A stretch of 64,000 nucleotides of DNA, taken from NCBI RefSeq assembly GCF_003573695.1, contig NW_020650971.1:186984-250983 (forward strand). The letters are read 5' to 3'. Below are positions 35,207 to 47,349 of the stretch, one piece after another. The stretch comes from Papaver somniferum (taxonomy: Eukaryota; Streptophyta; Magnoliopsida; Ranunculales; Papaveraceae). The notes under the pieces are model-generated. The model did not search any database. It had not been told where the DNA came from and saw only the letters and a list, made by a program, of their open reading frames with translations. The number at the start of each line of letters is the position of its first letter. Within the stretch, counting starts at the first letter, position 1. The translations under genes and the position numbers were made by a program.

Positions 35207-35846
35207 AAATAGTACCCAAAGGCTGAAAATAGTACCCAAGGCTGTTGCGTTTCCAATCTCTCCGCCTTAAGTTGTGCCTGTCTTTTCTGAAAAGAATTCA
35301 ATATGAACAACTTGAATCCAGAAATAAAGAAAGTCTTCTGCTGGGTGGCATTTTCAAATTGAATGTTCAAAAAAGAAAAAAGCTCAATTTACATTCACTT
35401 ACTTCATCTTGTATACTCTGGTGGTCATCTATCATCTCCGCTAAAAACTATCAATCTCCGTAAAATAGTGAATTAACAATTGCGTACAAAGACAACATTC
35501 AAGGGTGGGAAAACAAAAATGAAATAAATAAAAATTATGGTAGAAAATATAAATAAATTACCTTGTTTCGTAACTTGTAGCGCACATATAGTCGTAGATA
35601 ATCATTATAGTAGAAATTCCAGCATGAACACCATAACTGGTTAACAGATTTAACTGGTAGTTTATTGGCAATGATTTGGACAACATTAGTTTGTTCAAAT
35701 ATTTTCAGAAGCGTTGTATCGTCTCCCTAAAATTGATGAGCAAGGAGTCAAATCAATCATCATCATAAGATCATAAACCCAAAAATTAACGCATTCAATT
35801 GAAGAAAAATAATAAATGAAGAAAGTGAAAAGCAATTTACCCCCAT
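35207..35846 (-). pseudogene. Multi-F-box 5' exon fragment, unit 5
   Basis: Start codon 35844-35846. Exon 2 is open through NKLPVKSVNQL to its donor, so its first F-box is unbroken. The exon 3 acceptor is mutated and exon 4 has several indels. Confidence 0.7.
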
Positions 35847-37211
35847 TCTTTAAGGCGGCGGTGTTTGGATTTTCACTTCTCCTTCTTCTTCTCTCTCTGT
35901 GACAGGTAACAAGAGATAGGGATATGAACACTCACTAAGAAGATAAGATACACGCGTCACTTTTTTGGTGGGTGATATCTTTTTAGTTTTCCTTTTCTGC
36001 CCTTATGCCTTGTTTGTATTTACCCTCTTTTATCTTCTTTCTAGTCAAAACTATTAAGAGCTTCTAGTCAAAACTATTAAGAGCTTCGATTAATTTACCT
36101 CTCTCTCTGTCCCATTTAACAAATTTCTAATTAAGAGCTTTAATCCTTTTACTGTCAATTAATTTACATCTCTCTGTCCCATTTAACAATTTTTTTTTTC
36201 ATTTCATTAGTAGAAGAATTAGTGTGGTGGTAAGAGAAAACTCAATTCATTTTTTGAATTTCTAATGTCTCATAGATTTTTATCTCAATAAAAAAATTTA
36301 TAAGCTTTGTTAACTGGTTTTAGCATAAGAATGAAAAGGAGGAACTTTACAAATTCATACATCCAAAGATCACATCTGTATGAGGAAGAGGATTCCGAAA
36401 TCAATCTATTATACAGTACTTCCTCACAGAGAGAAGGAAAAAAAAACCTCCAGAGAATGCTGCAATCTTGCCATCAGATACCACGGACAGGTCTCCAACA
36501 CTTGCGGATATCAAATGCTCGTCATGACTTACATGTGCATATTTGAGTTCTCGTGGATAGACAAAGTCAATTTTTCATAATAGGTAATAGTTTTTCGAAG
36601 ATGATTGAACAGGTCGGCCGAACCTTGGCCAATCGCTGCAAGTCCAGCTGAGTGTCGATTCAAATTACATAGAAAAAAGAAAGTGAAACTACAAATGAAA
36701 AAAAAATGGGATACTTAGACTTTGGGTCCCAACTTTGATTTGGGTCCTAGAAAGTTTGAAATTGAGTTTGGATCCTAGGATTTAGGTCGACTGTCTTGAG
36801 CATTCAAAAAAGGGTTAAATAACTGAAATTACTAACCGTAACATAACATTTCCATTATTTACTAACTATATCCCCATCTTCTTCTCTTGTTTTCTGACGT
36901 TAATTACCACTATTTTTCTCTTTCTGTTAATTTCTTGTTGATTGTGTTATAAGTTTATAATCGATAGGTAACCCATATTGATTTGCTTTCTATACCAAGA
37001 TATATCTTGAAAGTAGATGTTCACGAATCAAAATAAAGATCTTGGGTTGTAAAATTCTGAAGAAAATCTTAACTTCATTGTATGTCTGCTAGATACAAAC
37101 TATGTAACAGATTATGTGTATTGATTTGTTGATTTCATACAAAGTTGATTAATTCAAAACACACTGTATTAACTTTTCTTCTGTGAATTGATAGTTTTGT
37201 GGCCTACTTCT

Positions 37212-37768
37212 ACGATATCATCATTATATTCATTGCATAATCGTTTCGATATTTTGGTTTACCAAAACCAGTGCATACAATATCACGAGGAATGCAATAT
37301 GAACCATTTGCCTCCCACAAACTAGCAAATTAATACGCAAATCCAAAAAGATCATATTAGCACATATATAATAAAATAATATTATCAATTAAAATGAATT
37401 ACGAGAACAAGATACAACCTTCTCATTATCGTATCATGCAAATAGAAAGTTGAAAACATTTTTCATCTACATCGAAACCTTAAGTCTCCCTTATTTATCT
37501 ATGTAAAAACTTTGCAATTTGTTGCATAGAAATCCTATGCTGGTTTACATTAGTCACCTTTTGAAATTTCAACACAAAAATTAAATTAGAAAACAACCGG
37601 CATTTTATAATACACATCAAACATAGTAGACTTGATTTAAGATGTAGATAAAGAAGATTACCTCAGTTAGTACGAGATTCATCGAATACTCGGCATAATC
37701 TAAGTTTCCTGACATTTCACACCATATGTTATGGTAAATGCCAAACATCTTGTCGTATGTTCGTGATA
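37212..37768 (-). pseudogene. Proteasome beta5-like fragment, unit 5
   Basis: Exon 37662-37768 open, 107 bases. Composition as in unit 2. Confidence 0.6.
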
Positions 37769-38963
37769 CTGTAATATTAAACAACCCATAATTTTCTCAA
37801 ATTTGTGTAGGGTTTAGAGAAAAAATCATAATCTCCACCGAATATGTTCATTCTAGAACGGTATAAACATATTCTTTAATAACAACTAATAATCTACAAT
37901 TTTACATTCCTAACTTTCCAAAATTCCAAACAGACTACTTGAAATCTAAGCATAAAAAAAGAAGCATTCATGATCAAACCTTTAGTCAAATTTCACCGAA
38001 TGTTATTTCTTGAATTTAAGGAAAAATCATACATCTAGAACATAAGACTCACTCATAATCAATTTCATGAATCGTGAAGAAAAGAGCTACCAAAAACACC
38101 ATACTTATCTCGAAAATGGATGAATTAACATAAGTATCGAATATTCCTGACATAAACAAAAGCATAACAAATAAACTTTATATTGGAATACATAATGATT
38201 TCGGTCCATTATAATGAAGCTACCTACATAAAATAAAAATTGACATAATAAAGAAACAATATTGATGATTATATGAATTATATCAAACTAAACCTAGTTC
38301 TTATACATATACAGATAGAAATGAATTTTCTAACATACTTTGAACATTTTTAAATAAAAACTTGTTCTCATGATTGGATGTATATACTCTGACAAAATGT
38401 ATTAAAAACACGTAGCTACTAAATATTCATAATAAGGAAAAATATTTTCCCAAACTTAGAAAAGAGTTTAAAGATGAGATATCTATAGAAGAAAGATTTG
38501 GAAGTATGTCTTTGTTTGGATTGCAAAAAAGCTGACACATGATCACTTGGATTATCCTGAACCATAGTTAAATTTTTGGTCGACAATATGACCAAAAAAA
38601 AGGTGCATTTTTAGGAAGAGGTGAAGTGGAGATATTTTTCTTTTTGTTAATTATCAGTGGAATTTGGTTAGCAAGTGATGTTTTGACGATATCATTGTTG
38701 TGTATGTGCCTGGGTTGGATTTGGATGTTATGTATACGCTCATCCATGCAAGGTCTTGTAATCTTTCAATGAGGTAAAAGATTTTGTTTTTAGGGACGGA
38801 CTAAGTAATGTGACTTGACATTCGTTTTTTCTTTGTATAAAATTCTAATACAAATATATCTACTTTCAATTCATAGAGTAAGGGATAAAAACACCAAGTA
38901 TATTCAATTCATATAGAAAAAAGACCTCCTAATTACCAACAACAATTAAAAAGTCCAGAAAAA

Positions 38964-39591
38964 AAAATAGTACCCAAAGGCTGAAAATAGTACCCAAAGG
39001 CTGTTGCGTTGCCAATCTCTCCGCCTTAAGCTGTGCCTGTCTTTTCTGAAAAGAGAATTCAATTATGAACAGCTTGAATCCAAAATAAAGAAAGTCTTCT
39101 GCTGGGTGGCATTTTCAAATTGAATGTTCAAAAAAAAAAAAGCTCAATTTACATTCACTTACTTCATCTTGTATACTCTGGTGGTCATCTATCAATCTCC
39201 GTAAAATATAGTGAATTAACAATTGCGTACAAAGACAACATTCAAGGGTGGGAAAACAAAAATGAAATAAATAAAAATTATGGTAGAAAATATAAATAAA
39301 TTACCTTGTTTCGTAACTTGTAGCGCACATATAGTCGTAGATAATCATTATAGTAGAAATTCCAGCATGAACACCATAACTGGTTAACAGATTTAACTGG
39401 TAGTTTATTGGCAATGATTTGGACAACATAAGTTTGTTCAAATATTTTCAGAAGCGTTGTATCGTCTCCCTAAAATTGATGAGCAAGGAGTCAAATTAAT
39501 CATCATCATAAGATCATAAACCCAAAAAATTAACGCATTCAATTGAAGAAAAATAATAAATGAAGAAAGTGAAAAGCAATTTACCCCCATT
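38964..39591 (-). pseudogene. Multi-F-box 5' exon fragment, unit 6
   Basis: Start codon 39589-39591. Exon 2 is open with a FEQTYVV variant. The exon 3 acceptor is mutated (acgg) and exon 4 ends at the unit junction. Confidence 0.7.
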
Positions 39592-40957
39592 CTTTAAGGC
39601 GGCGGTGTTTGGATTTTCACTTCTCCTTCTTCTTCTCTCTCTGTGACAGGTAACAAGAGATAGGGATATGAACACTCACTAAGAAGATAAGATACACGCG
39701 TCACTTTTTTGGTGGGTGATATCTTTTTAGTTTTCCTTTTCTGCCCTTATGCCTTGTTTGTATTTACCCTCTTTTATCTTCTTTCTAGTCAAAACTATTA
39801 AGAGCTTCTAGTCAAAACTATTAAGAGCTTCGATTAATTTACCTCTCTCTCTGTCCCATTTAACAAATTTCTAATTAAGAGCTTTAATCCTTTTACTGTC
39901 AATTAATTTACATCTCTCTGTCCCATTTAACAATTTTTTTTTCATTTCATTAGTATAGAAGAAATAGTGTGGTGGTAAGAGAAAACTCAATTCATTTTTT
40001 GAATTTCTAATGTCTCATAGATTTTTATCTCAATAAAAAAATTTATAAGCTTTGTTAACTGGTTTTAGCATAAGAATGAAAAGGAGGAACTTTACAAATT
40101 CATACATCCAAAGATCACATCTGTATGAGGAAGAGGATTCCGAAATCAATCTATTATACAGTACTTCCTCACAGAGAGAAGGAAAAAAAAACCTCCAGAG
40201 AATGCTTCAATTTTGCCATCAGATACCACGGACAGGTCTCCAACACTTGCGGATATCAAATGCTCGTCATGACTTACATGTGCATATTTGAGTTCTCGTG
40301 GATAGACAAAGTCAATTTTTCATAATAGGTAATAGTTTTTCGAAGATGATTGAACAGGTCGGCCGAACCTTGGCCAATCGCTGCAAGTCCAGCTGAGTGT
40401 CGATTCAAATTACATAAAAAAATAAAGTGAAACTACAAATGAAAAAAAAATGGGATACTTAGACTTTGGGTCCCAACTTTGATTTGGGTCCTATAAAATT
40501 TGAAATTATAGTTTGGATCCTAGGATTTAGGTCGACTGTCTTGAGCATTCAAAAAAGGGTTAAATAACTGAAATTACTAACCGTAACATAACATTTCCAT
40601 TATTTACTAACTATATCCCCATCTTCTTCTCTTGTTTTCTGACGTTAATTACCACTATTTTTCTCTTTCTGTTAATTTCTTGTTGATTGTGTTATAAGTT
40701 TATAATCGATAGGTAACCCATATTGATTTGCTTTCTATACCAAGATATATCTTGAAAGTAGATGTTCACGAATCAAAATAAAGATCTTGGGTTGTAAAAT
40801 TCTGAAGAAAATCTTAACTTCATTGTATGTCTGCTAGATACAAACTATGTAACAGATTATGTGTATTGATTTGTTGATTTCATACAAAGTTGATTAATTC
40901 AAAACACACTGTATTAACTTTTCTTCTGTGAATTGATAGTTTTGTGGCCTACTTCTA

Positions 40958-41513
40958 CGATATCATCATTATATTCATTGCATAATCGTTTCGATATTTT
41001 GGTTTACCAAAACCAGTGCATACAATATCACGAGGAATGCAATATGAACCATTTGCCTCCCACAAACTAGCAAATTAATACGCAAATCCAAAAAGATCAT
41101 ATTAGCACATATATAATAAAATAATATTATCAATTAAAATGAATTACGAGAACAAGATACAACCTTCTCATTATCGTATCATGCAAATAAAAAGTTGAAA
41201 ACATTTTTTATCTACATCGAAACCTTAAGTCTCCCTTATTTATCTATGTAAAAACTTTGCAATTTGTTGCATAGAAATCCTATGCTGGTTTACATTAGTC
41301 ACCTTTTGAAATTTCAACACAAAAATTAAATTAGAAAACAACCGGCATTTTATAATACACATCAAACATAGTAGACTTGATTTAAGATGTAGATAAAGAA
41401 GATTACCTCAGTTAGTACGAGATTCATCGAATACTCGGCATAATCTAAGTTTCCTGACATTTCACACCATATGTTATGGTAAATGCCAAACATCTTGTCG
41501 TATGTTCGTGATA
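40958..41513 (-). pseudogene. Proteasome beta5-like fragment, unit 6
   Basis: Exon 41407-41513 open, 107 bases. The lower exons are degenerate as in the other units. Confidence 0.6.
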
Positions 41514-42718
41514 CTGTAATATTAAACAACCCATAATTTTCTCAAATTTCTGTGTAGGGTTTAGAGAATAAAATCATAATCTCCACCGGATATGTTCATT
41601 CTAGAACGGTATAAATATATTCTTTAATAACAACTAATAATCTACAATTTTACATTCCTAACTTTCCAAAATTCCAAACAGACTACTTGAAATCTAAGCA
41701 TAAAAAAAAAGCATTCATGATCAAACCTTTAGTCAAATTTCACCGAATGTTATTTCTTAAATTTAAGGAAAAATCATACATCTAGAACATAAGACTCACT
41801 CATAATCAATTTCATGAATCGTGAAGAAAAGAGCTACCAAAAACACCATACTTATCTCGAAAATGGATGAATTAATATAAGTATCGAATATTCCTGACAT
41901 AAACAAAAGCATAACAAATAAACTTTATATTGGAATACATAATGATTTTCGGTCCATTATAATGAAGCTACCTACATAAAATAATAAATTGACATTATAA
42001 TAAAGAAACAATATTGATGATTATATGAATTATATCAAACTAAACCTAATTCTTATACATATACAGACAGAAATGAATTTTCTAACATACTTTGAACATT
42101 TTTAAATAAAAACTTGTTCTCATGATTGGATGTATATACTCTGACACAAATGTATTAAAAACACGTAGCTACTAAATATTCATAATAAGGAAAAATATAT
42201 TTGCCCAAACTTAGAAAAGAGTTTAAAGATGAGATATCTATAGAAGAAAGATTTGGAAGTATGTCTTTGTTTGGATTGCAAAAAAGCTGACACATGATCA
42301 CTTAGATTATCCTGAACCATAGTTAAATTTTTGGTCGACAATATGACCAAAAAAAGGTGCATTTTTAGGAAGAGGTGAAGTGGAGATATTTTTTCTTTTT
42401 GTTAATTATCAGTGGAATTTGGTTAGCAAGTGATGTTTTGACGATATCATTGTTGTGTATGTGCCTGGGTTGGATTTGGATGTTGTGTATACGCTCATCC
42501 ATGCAAGGTCTTGTAATCTTTCAATGAGGTAAAAGATTTTGTTTTTAGGGACGGAATAAGTAATGTGACTTGACATTCGTTTTTTCTTTGTATAAAATTC
42601 TAATACAAATATATCTACTTTCAATTCATAGAGTAAGGGATAAAAACACCAAGTATATTCAATTCATATAGAAAAAAAGACCTCCTAATTACCAACAACA
42701 ATTAAAAAGTCCAGAAAA

Positions 42719-43322
42719 AAAAATAGTACCCAAAGGCTGAAAATAGTACCCAAAGGCTGTTGCGTTGCCAATCTCTCCGCCTTAAGCTGTGCCTGTCTTT
42801 TTTCTGAAAAGAGAATTCAATTATGAACAGCTTGAATCCAGAAATAAAGAAAGTCTTCTGCTGGGTGGCATTTTCAAATTGAATGTTCAAAAAAGAAAAA
42901 AGCTCAATTTACATTCACTTACTTCATCTTGTATACTCTGGTGGTCATCTATCAATCTCCGTAAAATATAGATTACCTTGTTTCGTAAACAAAAATGAAA
43001 TAAATAAAAATTATGGTAGAAAATATAAATAAATTACCTTGTTTCGTAACTTGTAGCGCACATATAGTCGTAGATAATCATTATAGTAGAAATTCCAGCA
43101 TGAACACCATAACTGGTTAACAGATTTAACTGGTAGTTTATTGGCAATGATTTGGACAACATAATTTTGTTCAAATATTTTCAGAAGCGTTGTATCGTCT
43201 CCCTAAAATTGATGAGCAAGGAGTCAAATTAATCATCATCATAAGATCATAAACCCAAAAAATTAACGCATTCAATTGAAGAAAAATAATAAATGAAGAA
43301 AGTGAAAAGCAATTTACCCCTA
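42719..43322 (-). pseudogene. Multi-F-box 5' exon fragment, unit 7
   Basis: The start codon is changed to ATA (plus strand cccctatt, around 43320). Exon 2 is open with a FEQNYVV variant. The intron between exons 2 and 3 carries the patched deletion near 42970. Confidence 0.68.
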
Positions 43323-43914
43323 TTCTTTAAGGCGGCGGTTTTTGGATTTTCACTTCTCCTTCTTCTTCTCTTTCTGTGACAGGTAACAAGAGATATGGAT
43401 ACGAACACTCACTAAGAATATAAGATACACGCGTCACTTTTTTGGTGGGTGATATCTTTTTAGTTTCCCTTTTATGCCCTTATGCCTTGTTTGTATTACC
43501 ATCTTTTATCTTCTTTTGTAGTCAAAACTATTAAGAGCTTCGATTAATTTACCTTTCTCTCTGTCCCATTTAACAATTTTTTTTTTTCATTTCATTAGTA
43601 TAGAAGAATTAATGTGGTGGCAAGAGAAAACTCAATTCATTTTTTGAATTTCTAATGTCTCAATAAAAAAATTTATAAGCTTTGTTAACTGGTTTTAGCA
43701 TAAGAATAAAAAGGAGGAACTTTACAAATTCATACATCCAAAGATCACATCTGTATAAGGAAGAGGATTCCGAAATCAATATATTATACAGTACTTCCTC
43801 ACAGAGAGAAGGAAAAAATAAACCCTCCAGAGAATACTGCAATCTTTCCATCAGATACCACGGACAGGTTTCCAACACTTGCGGATATCAAATGCTCGTC
43901 ATGACTTACATGTA
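42719..43914. repeat. Tandem unit 7, partial (right end of array)
   Basis: Carries only the F-box and spacer part. At about 43914, exactly where units 1-6 switch from ABCF3 into the beta5-like block, this copy continues into the larger ABCF3 pseudogene. It is the most diverged copy. Only one agagcttcgat spacer motif remains (others have two). A patched deletion near 42970 replaces ~60 bases with a 16-base copy of attaccttgtttcgtaa. Confidence 0.9.
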
Positions 43915-46516
43915 TCAGCGCCTTCACAGCATTCCAAATCCATGCCCAGACGCAACAATGAGATGGGCAAAACCCCATTTGTGAATCGGTCTCCATTGAT
44001 AATATCTGACAGAAAACAATTATGACTCGGACAGTTTGTCAACCAAAGATAGGCCCTGACGAAGTGTACATACATAGGTTGGAGTGTAAGATTCCCGTAC
44101 ACCCAAAGAACCCAAGTCAGATACCAGTTAGGACTCCTTGGAAAAAAAAATAAAGATTAAACTCATTGACTTTGATATGTGTGTGCAGTTTTAATATTAT
44201 AAATTAAGCAAGAAAAGCGCAGATCAGGAACTCACAGGATTGCAGTACATCATGTATAAAAGGGGATTTGAAGTTAAATCGAGCCAATCAACTTGGTGCT
44301 GACTAAAGACAGCAATACGAACCTGAAGAATACAAACTACTCATTAGATCAGAGTAGATGTAGATCACTATTAAAGGAACATTCAAATGGAATGGATCAG
44401 AAGTTATGCATTCAGGTAAGTTAAGGCTACAGGAATAGCAAAAAATATCATTTACTAGCTCATATAATCAACTAAGAGCCAACTGTTTTTAAGCACAGGA
44501 AAACACAGCTAATTAAGTTAATAAACTCAAACAGTTCGACCAAGCCTAAAGGGTTTCGTAAAGGCAAAAACAACGTACCCAAAAAAGTTGTTATTCTCTT
44601 CCTTTTTTCGTTGGCATGTACGAAGTATCAAATCTCACACATTGGATCTAATTGAAGTACACCTTAGCTGAACTGAACCCCTGCAATCAATTTGAGAATT
44701 TTTTGAATTTCCTAGTCCATTGGGACCGGCTATTGCAAAGCAATTTCAGTTTTCAGAAAGTCGTGACAAGAAGAAGAATTATAATGACAGGCTCGAATGG
44801 TTCGACAGTTTGTCACAATTTTTCCCCATAAGACAGAACAGTGAAAGTATGCGACTGCGAAGATCAAATTCCTGAGGTGCAAATTCTTAAACGGGGTAAG
44901 TTCACTGGGATAACCAAATGATGTGTCGCTGTGAATGTTCACAGTTTTCAGTGACAAAGCTTAAGCTGAAATTGAAACAACATAGCTACAAGGATAACTC
45001 AGACACTTGTCTGTAAGGCCAGCTTCTCGAAAATCCAACACAGTCCAACCAGGGAAAAGTTATCATTAAACATTACTATATTTTCTAACTACTACCCCTA
45101 ACTCCCTCAGGGTTCTCTAATAATGAGATGGAGCGACAATAGGAGCACCTGTCTATCATCTGGTGTTGGGAACTCAAACTTCAAGATATATTGGTAAAAT
45201 TAGCCGCGTTCATTTATTTTCCTCCTAGCTTAATTTTCTTTATTATTACTGTTTCAATCTTCTGTGGATTGATTTCCTTCACTAATTTCCCTATTTCTCT
45301 CCAATTTCTTCTTCTTTCCTAGATCCAAACAGGCAAACACAAAATTCTACCAATAAGAAAGATAATGACACTGCTTCTTTTTATTTTCTGGTGGTTGATT
45401 CGCTTTCTTCCCATCTTACACCCTTGCTTGTATTATACTGCTTAACATTTTTTTATTTTATTTTTAAGCAAAATTATTACTCCAATTAAGATAAAAAGGG
45501 TTAAGCAGGCTAAAATGTTAATGGAAAAATGTGAAAATCTATACATGATTTGATGAGACCAAACAGCTTGCTTGATGCTAAAGTTAAAGCTAAAGAAATT
45601 ACATAGAAAGACAACGAAACTTGACTTCAGATAAAACCATTCAAGTAATTGAGGATCTTTAAAAGGCTACCAAAAAGCATGAAAGATTGAGAGAACTGAC
45701 CGCAAGAATGGAAGCTGCCCGTGATTCCGCAGAATCTGCATCAATGAACTCCGTTTATATACTTGATCAAGCTTTTGTGAAACATCAACTTTGTTCATCT
45801 CCTCAGCGGTTTTCTTTTCTGCTGCGGTCTTGAACTCAAAATCTCTCTTCAAAACCAAAACGAGATCAGGAGTATTACTCATTTGATGGGCAAATGATCC
45901 TACAATAACAAGCGCATTACTTCAAACTTGAAAGCCAAAATATAAGTTACTGGCGGACCTGAAGTGCTGTTAGACGAGCTTCTTACATCCGGAGTTGAAA
46001 TCTCTCAGCACACGCATTATGAACAGATTGCATAACTAATGTATCATCACGAAAAACTTCTTGCTCCACGTTTTCTTAGGAATACCATCTATGGCATGCA
46101 TTGACATATACCTGAGGCTGAAGAGGAAGTGGCTCCTTGTACCATTTCGTCCGAGCCGACCTGCGTGAGAGCATATCAGTAAACAGACCTGATCAAAAAA
46201 CACCTAGACCACAAGCCAGAGGTGAATCCTTTCCATGATACAATCGCATATTTGATAAATAATATAAACTAAGCAAAAACACAAGCCTCGGAGGGACAAA
46301 GATAGTGATAATTCAAATTACCATAATGCCTCCCAAAAGAGAGTGTGACTGGACCATCCTGAATGAGTTCACGACCTCTAATTGAAACACTAAAGCTCTC
46401 CATATGGATATCTTCCACTAAAGCTAGACCATTGACGTCGTTAACGTGGTTTACACACACAACTGCATCCCTTCTTTAGTTGCTTTCATTTCCGACAAAT
46501 GTATCAGATATTGTGT
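43815..46516 (-). pseudogene. ABCF3/GCN-type ABC protein pseudogene
   Basis: ABCF proteins are soluble twin-ATPase proteins without membrane segments. Minus-strand pieces in family order are: TQYLIHLSEMKATKEGMQ, VEDIHMESFSVSIRGREL...VTLSFGRHYG (46322-46516); a P-loop exon with GRNGTRSHF and MSMHAIDGIPK (46060-46150); EQEVFRDD (46000-46060); FKTAAEKKTAEEMNKVDVSQKL and FIDADSAESRAASILA (45703-45885); DTSFGYP (44820-44935); VRIAVFSQHQVDWLDL...NPLLYMM (44235-44330); GNLTLQPMY (44040-44140); SHDEHLISASVGNL (43815-43945). The first Walker A lysine is lost and the second Walker A and Walker B are unrecognisable, with several frameshifts. Its last exon is the source, or sister, of the ABCF3 pieces in the array. 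Confidence 0.8.
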
Positions 46517-46586
46517 CTGTGCGGTGAAAGAGGAAAACACAAAATGGAAATCATAACTAAATCCTACACTGTTAAATTAACCAGTA

Positions 46587-47075
46587 TTTGATCCATCTCA
46601 ATGATTACTGTGTTCTCCCCGCTGGTGGAGAAACATGAAAAACAAGCAAGAAAACAAAATTCCCATGAACCAGATAGCTAGGTATCCCGCATTATACCAG
46701 TGAAGAAGAAAGCTAGGCATCACAGGTCACAGCACCGAGTATGAATGTGTGATAGCCAATTACATGAAATTCCGAACGAACTGACTGAAAACACAAGTGA
46801 AAGAAGATGATTACTCACAAAAAGCTTTTGATTTGTGTAATTCCAATGGAGTATTAGCAAGGATTTGGATGGCATCTTCAGCAACTTGCTCGTCTTCCAA
46901 ATAGCAAACCCTGCAGCAGCATAGCGGAATTAAGTTAGGAGTAGTAAACTAATAATATCGAAAGTTTTTGTTACTACTTCAAAATTTTGTGTTTCAGAAT
47001 GATAAACGTGAAATCTTTTTCCAGGTAAAAACAGAAAAATTACAACAGCATTGGAAGGATGCAAAAGCATATCAA
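46587..47075 (-). pseudogene. SR splicing factor fragment
   Basis: Nearly identical to 5436-5920 and 63558-64000. Exon 46819-46910 encodes the end of RRM1 (DEQVAEDAIQILANTPL), and the linker before RRM2 lies near 46590. It joins abruptly to F-box 3' flank at about 47076 and to the ABCF3 pseudogene on the left. Confidence 0.7.
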
Positions 47076-47349
47076 CAACTTTTGTCATGTTTAATTAGAA
47101 ACATTAGTTTTTTCCTTTTGGGTTTGAGTTATTCACTGCAGTTGTTATGTTTAATTAGATTATATGTTTCATTAGGTTATATACCGAATGAATTTTGTTT
47201 GGGTAGGGTTAAAAGTTCTATTACCTTAATATTTATTTATGGCTATATTTCGGTAGGAAACCTTTATAAGAGGAGCATATTCCGAAATAAAATATTATCT
47301 TCAAATTGTTTACGGTGTGAGGATAAAAATGAGTGATCCCTCTATATTT
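47076..47349. repeat. Detached copy of F-box 3' flank
   Basis: Matches 4198-4470 (tgtcatgtttaattagaaacattag onward) without any F-box coding sequence. It ends at the copia junction shared with 4470/4471. In the main cassette this flank lies left of the SR(-) fragment. Here it lies right of it, as expected if a tandem duplication joined the end of one cassette to the flank of the next. Confidence 0.8.

Larger units (their letters stand above)
35207..38963. repeat. 3.74-kb tandem unit 5
   Basis: Same order. The exon 2 end reads gtcgtagataatc, as in units 1, 6 and 7. A short local duplication (atcatctccgctaaaaactatcaatctccg) lies near 35430-35462. The ABCF3 fragment lies at about 36456-36536. 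Confidence 0.92.
38964..42718. repeat. 3.74-kb tandem unit 6
   Basis: Same order. It has more G-to-A and C-to-T changes than its neighbours (for example cctataaaatttgaaattatag near 40490). The ABCF3 fragment lies at about 40200-40283. Confidence 0.92.

Noticed and set aside
20277..43914. Centromeric-type satellite or rDNA array
   Set aside because: The unit is 3.74 kb, made of recognisable gene exons, with no rRNA sequence and too few copies.
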